The notes below the pieces were generated by a model. That model was not told where the DNA came from. It did no database searches and worked only from the letters and a program-made list of their open reading frames with translations. The position numbers and the translations under genes were made by a program. Below are positions 1 to 7,351 of a DNA stretch of 64,000 bases, piece after piece. Origin of the DNA: Leptolyngbya sp. KIOST-1 (lineage in GTDB: Bacteria > Cyanobacteriota > Cyanobacteriia > Phormidesmidales > Phormidesmidaceae). Positions within the stretch are counted from its first letter, which is position 1. The number at the start of each line of letters is the position of its first letter. The stretch covers positions 992,001 through 1,056,000 of the forward strand of contig NZ_JQFA01000002.1 of NCBI RefSeq assembly GCF_000763385.1, written 5' to 3'.

Positions 1-938
1 CCACCCCCACGGGGCGAGATCTGCTGGTGCGGGTCGAGGCCGTTGCGGTCAACCCCGTCGACACCAAGGTGCGAGCCCCCAAAGACAAGCTGGAGGACAG
101 CCCCAGGGTGCTGGGTTACGACGCCGCTGGTGTCGTCAAAGCCGTGGGCGATGCCGTCACCCGCTTTCAGCCCGGCGATGCCGTCTACTACGCGGGCGAC
201 ATCACCCGCCCCGGCTCCAATGCTGAGTTTCAGCTGGTGGACGAGCGGATTGTGGGTACCATGCCCAACCTCTCCTTTGCCGAGGCCGCCGCGCTGCCGC
301 TGACCACCATCACCGCCTGGGAGGCCCTGTTTACCCGCCTTGGCATCCATCGGGCCGGGGGCAATCGCGGCCAGTCGATTCTCATCCTCGGCGGAGCCGG
401 GGGAGTGGGGTCGATCGCCATTCAGCTGGCTAAACTGGCGGGACTGGTGGTCATCGCCACCGCCTCCCGGCCCCAGTCCCAGGCCTGGGTACGGCAGATG
501 GGGGCCGACCACAGCGTGGACTACAGCGATGCGCTGATCGAGGAGATGGCCCAACTCGGCCACCGCGAGGTCGATTTCATCGCCAACTTCAACAACACCG
601 ACGCCTACTGGGGGGTGATGGCGGAGCTGATTCGGCCCCAGGGCAAGATCGTCGGCATCGTCGGCAATACCGACCCCCTCGATCTGAATTTGCTCAAAAA
701 CAAGAGCGCCACCTTTGCCTGGGAGTTTATGTTCACCCGATCCATGTACCAGACCACCGATATGGCCGACCAGGGCCACCTGCTCGGCGAGGTGGCGGCG
801 CTGATCAATGCCAACGCGATCCGCACCACCCTGGGGCAAACCCTGTCACCCATCAACGCCGCCAACCTGCGCCAGGCCCACGCCCAGATCGAGTCGGGGC
901 GGACGATTGGGAAGCTGGTGCTGGCGGGGTGGGGGTAG
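1..938 (+). CDS. Quinone reductase / zinc-type alcohol dehydrogenase-like protein (MDR family), 5' end outside window
   Basis: Medium-chain dehydrogenase/reductase, predicted to transfer hydride from NAD(P)H to a quinone or enone in the cytoplasm. The reading frame is open from base 3, before any start codon, and reads TPTGRDLLVRVEAVAVNPVD, the usual N-terminal region of this family, so the true start is upstream. The cofactor-binding loop GGAGGVGSIAIQLAKLAG and the preceding GYDAAGVV segment are clear. No structural zinc Cys cluster is seen, as expected for the YogA/QOR-like branch. The C-terminus (GKLVLAGWG) looks complete. It converges on a truncated arsenite permease. The substrate cannot be told from sequence. 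Confidence 0.85.
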   Translation, partial: TPTGRDLLVRVEAVAVNPVDTKVRAPKDKLEDSPRVLGYDAAGVVKAVGDAVTRFQPGDAVYYAGDITRPGSNAEFQLVDERIVGTMPNLSFAEAAALPLTTITAWEALFTRLGIHRAGGNRGQSILILGGAGGVGSIAIQLAKLAGLVVIATASRPQSQAWVRQMGADHSVDYSDALIEEMAQLGHREVDFIANFNNTDAYWGVMAELIRPQGKIVGIVGNTDPLDLNLLKNKSATFAWEFMFTRSMYQTTDMADQGHLLGEVAALINANAIRTTLGQTLSPINAANLRQAHAQIESGRTIGKLVLAGWG

Positions 939-944
939 GGGAGG

Positions 945-1406
945 GGGGGGAGCGGTGCAGGGGGCAATGCCCAGCAGAATGGTCCCGGCAATGTACGAAT
1001 CGGCCAGGGCAATCTCGCCGCCGCGCAGAATCTCGGTGCCCGCCAGCAGGGGCCGAAACAGCCCGCCCAGAAAGACCTGGGCAAACAGCACCATAGTGAA
1101 GGGTTTGATCAGCCAGTTCACCGCCAGGGTGAGTAGCACGGGCCGGGGGGTTTGGGCCGCCCGCTTGGCCTGGGCAAAGTCGATCTTCACCATGATCGGG
1201 TACATCATGAAAAAGAGACAGATGGCGATCGGTACCGACACCTGGTAGATGCTCATGGCATCCAGGGCGATCGCCACCCCGGGCAGCAGCCGCCCCAGGG
1301 CAATGCCAGCCGCAATGCACAGCAGCACCCACAGGGTGAGGTAGCGCTCGAAAATGTTGAGCTGTCCCCCGGCGACTGGGGCAGCGGCAGGCTGTCTGGT
1401 GGACAT
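945..1406 (-). pseudogene. acr3: Arsenite efflux permease Acr3, 3'-truncated remnant
   Basis: N-terminal part of an Acr3-type arsenite carrier. The first transmembrane segments and the motif FMMYPIMVKIDFAQ are typical, and the sequence follows the family as far as GIAPCTA. The rest, roughly half of a normal protein of about 350-390 residues, is missing. Beyond that point the frame runs on into Pro-rich nonsense antisense to the end of the neighbouring dehydrogenase. The conserved Cys in the APCTA motif is the last recognisable residue. A well-formed ArsR-type operator remains upstream. I infer a deletion that joined the dehydrogenase end to the middle of acr3. The truncated product is unlikely to work. 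Confidence 0.8.
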
Positions 1407-1442
1407 AGAGGTTTGAAGCTAATGATTCTAGGGCCAGTATAC

Positions 1443-1458
1443 ATCAATAAAAATTGAT
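1443..1458. promoter_or_regulatory. Candidate ArsR/SmtB-family operator
   Basis: The 16-bp dyad ATCAATAAAAATTGAT matches the ATCAA-N6-TTGAT core known for ArsR-family repressors, including the cyanobacterial arsBHC promoter. It lies 37 bp upstream of the acr3 remnant start, where a repressor would block transcription. No arsR gene is in the window. The site is perfect although its target gene is broken. Confidence 0.6.
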
Positions 1459-1508
1459 ATATTGAGCAGTATCCTGTCCTAACGGTTATTACTCTGCAGC
1501 AGAAGTCA

Positions 1509-1661
1509 GTCGACTGTACGGGGACGGTGGTGGCGGCCTGTCTGGTGCGGCTGGGCTACAGCGCTGAGGCGGCGATCGCCACGGTGCAGAGCGTCCACGC
1601 CGGGGCCCTTGGCGTAGTCGCCCAGCGGACCTTTATCCACGACTTTGCGGCCCAGACCTAG
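1509..1661 (+). pseudogene. Dual-specificity/tyrosine phosphatase C-terminal remnant
   Basis: An open stretch of 50 codons with no start reads TGTVVAACLVRLGYSAEAA and ends FIHDFAAQT-stop. This resembles the part of dual-specificity phosphatases just after the catalytic HCxxGxGR loop (GRTGTVAACLL...). The catalytic Cys, the Arg and everything upstream are missing. It sits next to the acr3 remnant and overlaps the end of the EamA remnant by 3 bp on the other strand. The assignment rests on a short motif and is moderate. Confidence 0.45.
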
Positions 1662-1999
1662 GGCGGGGCCTCCAGGCTCTTGTCGGGCAGGCTGGCCCAG
1701 AGGGTGGTGCCCAAAATAATCGCGCCGCCGACCAGGGTGCGGGGGACGGGCACTTCCCCCAGCAGCAGGGCCGCCAGGGCAATGCCGTAGACCGGCTCCA
1801 GGCCGCTGATCACGCTAGCGGTCTGGGCTCGCAGCACCGCCAAACTCTCAATAAATAATGTGTGGGCGACGGCGGTACACAGCACCCCCAGCACCAGCAG
1901 CAGGCCCAGGTCCTGGGGTGTCAGGGCCAGGCTGGCCAGGGGGGTGACCAGCAGCAGGCAGAGGAAGGCAAACAGGTCCTGGTAAAAGGCGATCGCCAC
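1658..1999 (-). pseudogene. EamA/DMT-family transporter, 5'-truncated
   Basis: C-terminal half of a drug/metabolite-type transporter. Four hydrophobic segments and the motif SVISGLEPVYGIALAALLLG are characteristic of the second EamA repeat. Family members have about ten transmembrane helices in 280-300 residues, and only about 113 codons remain. The 5' end stops where an ISAs1 transposase fragment begins near position 2005, so the gene was probably split by insertion or recombination at that element. The apparent GTG start is only the first available codon, not a real initiation site. Confidence 0.7.
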
Positions 2000-2010
2000 T
2001 GCCCCATACC

Positions 2011-2427
2011 GCTTTCATCCGCCGCCACTGGTTGCTCGATGGGGTCGAGCACCTCATCAACGCTGAGCGCTGGGTTGGCTTAAAACGCGTTGGCCTCGTG
2101 GAGGCTGAACGCCGTATCCTCGGTCAACCCCCGACCATTGAGCAGCGCTACTATCTCGTTAGTTTTGACGGCGATGTCCAACGCTTTGCCCAAGGGGTGC
2201 GCAGCCACTGGGGTATTGAAAACCAGCTCCACTGGGTGCTCGATGTCGCCTTCCACGAAGATGCCTCTCGAATTCGTAAAGACCACGCCCCCGCTAATCT
2301 GGCCGTCGTCCGTCACATCGCCCTCAATCTGCTGCGTCAGGACGCTTTTGCCAAAGGGGGTATCAAGGCTAAACGCTTGCAAGCAGGATGGGATAATGAC
2401 TACCTAATTCGGCTACTCTCCTCCTGA
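2011..2427 (+). mobile_element. ISAs1-family transposase, C-terminal fragment
   Basis: About 138 codons match the C-terminal third of ISAs1-type (DDE) transposases. The segment RSHWGIENQLHWVLDVAFHE holds the conserved Glu region, followed by NLAVVRHIALNLLRQD. A full transposase has about 370 residues. The N-terminal part with the first catalytic Asp residues is absent and no paired terminal repeats could be found, so this is a dead remnant. It abuts the broken EamA gene on its left and a G-rich minisatellite on its right. Confidence 0.85.
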
Positions 2428-2433
2428 GTATGC

Positions 2434-2545
2434 GTTTGCCCTAGGGGGGGGAGTGGGTGGGTAGGCGGGTGGGCGAGTGGATGGGTAGGCGGGTGGGCGA
2501 GTGGATGGGTAGGCGGGTGGGCGAGTGGATGGGTAGGGGAGGGGG
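2434..2545. repeat. G-rich minisatellite with 24-bp unit
   Basis: Three near-perfect copies of a 24-bp unit (gggtaggcgggtgggcgagt plus ggat) lie at 2459-2482, 2483-2506 and 2507-2530, flanked by degenerate G-rich sequence. Related GGGTGG-type tracts occur at several other gene borders in this window. Confidence 0.9.
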
Positions 2546-2585
2546 TGGGTGAATACATCTGTGAAGCTATCGCTCAACGCCTCTC

Positions 2586-2613
2586 GTAGGGGCAAACGGC
2601 CGTTTGCCCCTAC
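2586..2613. repeat. 28-bp perfect palindrome, dispersed repeat family
   Basis: GTAGGGGCAAACGG followed immediately by its exact reverse complement. Degenerate relatives occur near 6911-6935 and near 30510-30535, so this is a small dispersed palindromic repeat. It could form a hairpin in the 3' region of the leftward gene at 2650-3099. Confidence 0.85.
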
Positions 2614-2649
2614 GCTTCAATTCAGCCCCGCTGCGGCCCCCTAATACAG

Positions 2650-3099
2650 CTATTTAACCGAAACGCGGCCATCGGCTTCGATGGTGACGCTGCGATCGCT
2701 GGGTTCGCTGGGGGCGTCAAACACCTCGACCCGCAGGGTGGTGGGGCCGGGGCGGTGCAGGCGCGCCCGCACGGGCAGCCGCTCCTGGGACCAGAAAAAT
2801 ACCGAGGGGTTGGGCTGGGCTGTCCAGCCTACCTGGGTTTCGATCGTGTTGCCGGTAAACAGGACGCGAGGGCCGAGCAGGGGCGGTTGCTCCAGGCTGA
2901 GGGGGCGGCTGCCCACATTGACCACCTGAATGGTGATGCGATCGCCCGGCGTAAACTGAATCTGGCCCGACTTACAGTTCACGGTGCAGGGGGCCGCCAG
3001 GGCCACAGATCCACTCCACAGCCAGGCCGCCAGACCCAGCCCACATCCTCCCAATAGCCATTTGGCGGGCAAAAACGACGTCACAGTAACGATCCTCAC
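2650..3099 (-). CDS. Small secreted protein of unknown function
   Basis: About 149 residues with a hydrophobic N-terminal segment (LLGGCGLGLAAWLWSGSVALA) ending at an Ala-x-Ala cleavage site, then a polar mature part of about 110 residues rich in beta-type sequence. Two Cys lie just after the cleavage site (APCTVNC). I recognise no family. The start is uncertain: in-frame GTG codons at 3114, 3099 and 3084 are each within reach of a GAGGAT-like ribosome site, because the sequence acgatcctcacgca is tandemly duplicated there. GTG at 3099 or 3084 gives the most compact signal peptide. An extracytoplasmic role is inferred only from the signal. Confidence 0.6.
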   Translation of the reverse strand: MRIVTVTSFLPAKWLLGGCGLGLAAWLWSGSVALAAPCTVNCKSGQIQFTPGDRITIQVVNVGSRPLSLEQPPLLGPRVLFTGNTIETQVGWTAQPNPSVFFWSQERLPVRARLHRPGPTTLRVEVFDAPSEPSDRSVTIEADGRVSVK

Positions 3100-3330
3100 G
3101 CAAACGATCCTCACGCAGTGGAACAGATCTTTTTTAGCCGCTGGCGTGATTCCTCGGGGCTTTGTCTACACATCTCGTAGGAATTGCCGTGGAACTGGCG
3201 ACGGCAGGTATAGCCTCGGCACAACCCCAATCGGCTCAGGCGGGGCGGGTTTTTCCTGCTCACGGTATATGGCTGTTGGTACATGCGAGGCGCAGACATC
3301 TCTGGTTAGCTTAAAGGGTATTTGCCCTGG

Positions 3331-3339
3331 AGGAAGGAG
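3331..3339 (+). promoter_or_regulatory. Ribosome binding site deciding the CphA2-like start
   Basis: AGGAAGGAG lies 3 bp before GTG 3343. It favours that GTG over the upstream in-frame TTG at 3322, which lies before the site. Confidence 0.7.
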
Positions 3340-3342
3340 TCT

Positions 3343-5253
3343 GTGGTTCTCGATCAGCTGCCGGTATCGCGCGTAAACGCTCGTAAAACCGATGCGTTTG
3401 ACATCTACAACAGTCGATTTTGTGAGGGCAGCAATCCCTACCTGAACACAGCGGCTTTTGTGTTCGACTTTGCCCTGACGGGCAACGTCGAGCCGCTGCC
3501 GATCGAGGCCTACGTAGAGGTAGTGGGCGATCGCTACCCCCACCTCCAGGAACGCTCCTACGACTCCTACGCCCACCTGTTTGCCCAGGTGGCGGCCGAG
3601 GTCAACCGGCTGGATGTGGGCCTGCACCTGCACCAGTGGAGCGTCACCCACCGGGGCGATCGCTGCCGCCTGGCCATCGAGGCCCTGCACGGTCGCACGA
3701 CGCGATCGGTGGTGTTTGCGGTGTGGGACTGGTTCGAGGCCATCACTCAGGACCAGACCTTCTATATTGAAGACCAGATTGACGTCTTTCAGCAGCTGTT
3801 TCGGCAGTCGGTCTACGGTGGCCCCACCGTCTACGCACTTCTGCGTACTGCCCACGAAAAGGGCATCCCCACCTTCTACCTGTGGGATGAGGGGCTGATG
3901 CAGTACGGCTACGGCAAAAAGCTGGTGCGCGGCGTCGCCACCACCTTCGATACCGACAGCCACCTGGACTCCGACTTCACCACCCGCAAGGACGACTGTA
4001 AGTCTCTGCTCAGCACCCTGGGCTTTCCGGTGCCCAGGGGCGAAATTGTCGCCAGCCGCAGTGAAGCCCTCGCCGCCGCCGACCGGGTTGGCTATCCGAT
4101 CGCGGTGAAGCCGGTGTCGGGGCACAAGGGCGAAGGGGTCACCTCCGACGTGCGCGACGACGAGGAGCTGGAAGCCGCCTTCGATCGCGCCCTGGCCACT
4201 ATCCCAGAGGATCAGTCGGTGCGCATCATTGTCGAGCAGAGCATCACCGGCTCCGACTTCCGGATTTTGTGCGTCAACGGTCGGTTTGTAGCGGCGATGG
4301 AGCGCCAGCCCGCCTCGGTCTCCGGGGACGGACAAGCGACGGTGAGTGAACTGATCCGCGACGCCAATCGGGATGTAGCCCGCAGTGACACTCCCACGTC
4401 GCCCCTGGGCAAAATCAAAATCGATGACGCCATGGAGATGTACCTGAACGCCCAGGGGTATACCCTCGACAGCGTGCTGGAGTCAGGCCGCACCGTCTAC
4501 CTGCGCAAGGTGGCCAACCTCTCCGCCGGTGGGGTCAGCATTGATGCCACGCCCACCATTCACCCCGACAATGTAATCCTGGCCCAGGACATTGCCCAAC
4601 ACTTCCGGCTGACCTGTCTGGGCATCGACGTGATTGCCCGCGACCTGACCCGATCGTGGAAAGACAGCAGTTTTGGCATTCTGGAAATCAACTCAGCGCC
4701 CGGCATCTCGATGCACCTCAACCCGTCGGTGGGCGATCGCGTCGATGTCACCTCCCCCATTCTGGAAACCTTCTTCCCCGCCGAAGTCAGCCCCCGCATC
4801 CCGATCATGACCTTCAACCGGGTCTCCCTGCGCGACCTGCAGGAGCTGATCGACCACGTGCTGCTGCAGTACCCCAACTGGGTGATCGGCGCGGTGTGCC
4901 GCGAGGGCGTGCTGATCAACCGCTCCGAAAAAGTTCTGAACTCGAACTACAACGTCAATGTGCGTAACCTGCTGCGCAATCCCCGACTCGATCTGCTGAT
5001 TGCAGAGTATCGCGGCGACCTGTTTGAGCAGGAGGGCATGTTCTACTCCGGCAGCGACATGGTGGTGCTGGACAACCCCACCGAAACCGAGACCCTGCTC
5101 ACCCGCGATGTATTGCCCCACGCCACGGTCGTGGTGCGAGAGGGCGACAACATCTCCATTCGCCGCGAGGGGCTGATTGAGCAATACCGCCTAGGCGGTG
5201 GCGAACCCTTCAGCCGCGTTTACCTGAAGGAAATTGGCACGATTCTGGCCTGA
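3343..5253 (+). CDS. cphA2: Cyanophycin synthetase-like protein lacking the Mur-ligase active site (CphA2 type)
   Basis: 636 residues. The N-terminal domain (about 1-180) and the ATP-grasp domain resemble cyanophycin synthetase CphA. Visible signatures are TTRKDDCKSLLSTLGFPVPRG at the start of the ATP-grasp part, AVKPVSGHKGEGVT for nucleotide binding and GILEINSAPGISMH for metal binding. CphA1 is about 870-900 residues with a C-terminal Mur-ligase domain. Here the C-terminal part (about 470-636) has no P-loop. This is the layout of CphA2, which in other cyanobacteria re-polymerises beta-aspartyl-arginine dipeptides with a single active site. No cphB (cyanophycinase) or cphA1 is in the window. 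It is transcribed alone. GTG start chosen from the strong ribosome site. Confidence 0.85.
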   Translation: MVLDQLPVSRVNARKTDAFDIYNSRFCEGSNPYLNTAAFVFDFALTGNVEPLPIEAYVEVVGDRYPHLQERSYDSYAHLFAQVAAEVNRLDVGLHLHQWSVTHRGDRCRLAIEALHGRTTRSVVFAVWDWFEAITQDQTFYIEDQIDVFQQLFRQSVYGGPTVYALLRTAHEKGIPTFYLWDEGLMQYGYGKKLVRGVATTFDTDSHLDSDFTTRKDDCKSLLSTLGFPVPRGEIVASRSEALAAADRVGYPIAVKPVSGHKGEGVTSDVRDDEELEAAFDRALATIPEDQSVRIIVEQSITGSDFRILCVNGRFVAAMERQPASVSGDGQATVSELIRDANRDVARSDTPTSPLGKIKIDDAMEMYLNAQGYTLDSVLESGRTVYLRKVANLSAGGVSIDATPTIHPDNVILAQDIAQHFRLTCLGIDVIARDLTRSWKDSSFGILEINSAPGISMHLNPSVGDRVDVTSPILETFFPAEVSPRIPIMTFNRVSLRDLQELIDHVLLQYPNWVIGAVCREGVLINRSEKVLNSNYNVNVRNLLRNPRLDLLIAEYRGDLFEQEGMFYSGSDMVVLDNPTETETLLTRDVLPHATVVVREGDNISIRREGLIEQYRLGGGEPFSRVYLKEIGTILA

Positions 5254-5744
5254 GCAGTCGGCGGTCTAACTTGAACGGTGCTGTAGGGCGTGCTGCGGCT
5301 ACCAGATTGCAAAGCCACGACGAGTAGAATGAGTCGTGGCTGAATTGAGTAATGAATCTGTAAACTTGTCATCCTTTCATCGCCCCTTAAATTCCCCAAC
5401 TCTGCGGGACTTTGAGAGTTCGACTCCCCCCATAATTGGGGGGCTGGGGGGCATACCATACCTGCATTCAGCAACGCCTTGAAGGACTTTTGTGCAACTG
5501 CTTCAGCAGTATGGATCGTCGTCCTCACGGCCAGAGTTAACAGGTCGTAAAAATGGGCAAGAGCCGTTTGCAGGTTAAAAAAGCCTTAAACAAAAGGCTT
5601 TCTGAGCATCAATGGCGATGATCAGAAAGCCGATGTTTCGTATACGAAATAACCCAGTTCTGCCTCAGAGGTTTAACACGCTTGATATGGTTCGAACCTG
5701 AAATTCAATCTTGTTACCCCTGAGGTCAATCCTGGCCTCAATGG
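5254..5744. other. Intergenic region with hairpins and dispersed repeats
   Basis: No convincing gene. It holds a 9-bp perfect stem at 5313-5341 (AGCCACGAC/GTCGTGGCT, 11-nt loop) after cphA2. A composite C-rich repeat follows at about 5380-5455, including CCCCCCATAATTGGGGGG, of a type I recall as dispersed in filamentous cyanobacteria. A perfect 14-bp palindrome TTTCGTATACGAAA lies at 5636-5649. The palindrome could be a protein-binding site, but no candidate regulator is evident. Confidence 0.6.
5580..5601. terminator. Possible terminator hairpin
   Basis: AAAGCCTT, a 6-nt loop, then AAGGCTTT, preceded by A residues, so it is symmetrical. It could end transcription of the leftward secreted-protein gene at 5745-6092 or stray rightward transcripts. 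Confidence 0.5.
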
Positions 5745-6092
5745 CTAAGGAATTATAACTCCAGGACCATCGGGGAAGGCTATAAACACAGTGCCACCAA
5801 ACAAGGGATTCACGTTGGTACCAAATTCGGTGAAGAAAGGCTTACCGGCTAAGTCACTCAGGTCGATCGTAGAGGCGATAGCTTCTGTAAAAACACCACC
5901 ACTATTGACCACGCCTGAGCTGTAGGCGTTAGTATCGCTAACCGCCGAGGAAACCGTCATACCGGTCACCCCCCCAAAAACACCTAACTGAAAACCCGCG
6001 GTGGTAGATACCTCCTGGGCCGAGGCAGCACCTGCCATACCTGTGACCACAGCAGCCGTCACCAACGAGCCCCAAAGCTTAATATTCTTCAT
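5745..6092 (-). CDS. Small secreted protein of unknown function
   Basis: 115 residues starting MKNIKLWGSLVTAAVV, with a classic signal peptide cleaved after GAASA. The mature part of about 90 residues is rich in Gly, Thr, Ser and Val and ends FIAFPDGPGVIIP. Only one start has a ribosome site (AGAGGA 6 bp before ATG 6092). The longer frame to 6188 lacks one. No domain recognised. The composition suggests a beta-rich periplasmic or extracellular protein. Single gene with about 1.2 kb of non-coding sequence upstream. Confidence 0.65.
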   Translation of the reverse strand: MKNIKLWGSLVTAAVVTGMAGAASAQEVSTTAGFQLGVFGGVTGMTVSSAVSDTNAYSSGVVNSGGVFTEAIASTIDLSDLAGKPFFTEFGTNVNPLFGGTVFIAFPDGPGVIIP

Positions 6093-7351
6093 GACAAATC
6101 CTCTTTTTGAAGAAAAGACAACAATCGCTCTATCAAGAGCAGATCTAGACCGCAAAACTGCGTTAACAGCAAACTCCGTGAACGGCAAAAGATTACAAGC
6201 AGCGCTACTTGCAATTCAGCCACCCTTTAACACGGTTAAATTTGCAGTCAAAATATAGATCCACTCATTACAATTCATCGCAATGAGTGACAACAGTAAA
6301 ATTCTGCCATCACACGCAACTGAAGCGCACCCAAAGTTCAGGAGATGAATAGAAGCTGAACTGGCGTGCCACAGAAATAAAAAGCTTCAACTGCGGTAGC
6401 TGCCCCTTCAATAAATTTGAATGTAGTGCAAATTATTTTTTCGCACAACAGGACAGGAACTTTCTTAACAGTCAAGAAGGATACTGGCTTCAATGCGGTA
6501 ATAGCATCCAGTTTATCGAGTGCCAAAGAACACAGACGCCAAGGGAAAACACTGAATTTTTTATTCAGAAAATAAAGAATGCCAAGACAGCTAGCCGAAA
6601 ATTGTACCCTTGAGCCTAAAGCTAAAACCATTGCCTGGCAAGGCTTTTAGGGGGAATACCTTATTCTGCTGATGTGGAAAATCTGGCACCATATATCTTT
6701 GTCAAGAGAATTTATGGACAGACAAAAAATGTCAGAATCGTTGAGTTCAAAGAGCGGGGTACCTGATGTATAAAACAATCAAACCTTTGCGGAATTAGCT
6801 GTTTATGCTGAAAGTTTTTCCAAAACGGCCCTGAATCCTAGGCAGCGGAATGAAATGGATAATCATATGGAATCCGAATCCCATGCCCCCAGTTTCCTAC
6901 AGGTTCATCTGTAGGGGCAAACTGTCATTCGCCCTGAGAATTGAGGGTACCTAGACAGGATTTCGGATTAGAGTCCTTAGCTAATTCCCCCGCTATGGTC
7001 ATAGTAAGAAAGCCAACAGAGTATGCCCATTCGGGGCAAAGGTCACTCCATTGGCACCCTGTCAAAATCTCCAGTTCTGTCCAAGGTATACCGATGATTG
7101 CCCAATCGACTTTTAGTCAGAGTCTATTTGCTGCGCTGGTGAGGAAGCATCTGCTAAAGCCAAATTAGCAAGCCGTACGGAGGGTCGGGGCGAAAAATCT
7201 CCTAGGCAATAGTCCCTGATTCCCTGTCCGGGCGCTGTTCTGAGCAAGCGCTGAAATCATTGATTTCTCGTTGCATAAATCACTGTGCGAAAGATTTAAA
7301 GTCCGCATTTCATCGTTGGTTATCAATAGCTGTCCGGAGTGTTGTTACCCT
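6093..7351. other. Long AT-richer region without a convincing gene
   Basis: Frames here (for example 6338-6631 minus) lack ribosome sites, plausible composition and recognisable domains. A decayed copy of the GTAGGGGCAAAC palindrome lies near 6911-6935. A perfect dyad, GAAATCA-T-TGATTTC, lies at 7253-7267, about 85 bp before the outer-membrane protein gene, and could be an operator for it. Confidence 0.5.

Noticed and set aside
3166..4335. Long minus-strand ORF (389 codons) opposite cphA2
   Set aside because: Antisense shadow of a GC-rich gene. Its product has no recognisable domain, and the plus-strand protein is a clear ATP-grasp family member.
6338..6631. Minus-strand ORF of 97 codons in the AT-rich gap
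   Set aside because: No ribosome site, no family, composition like random AT-rich DNA.
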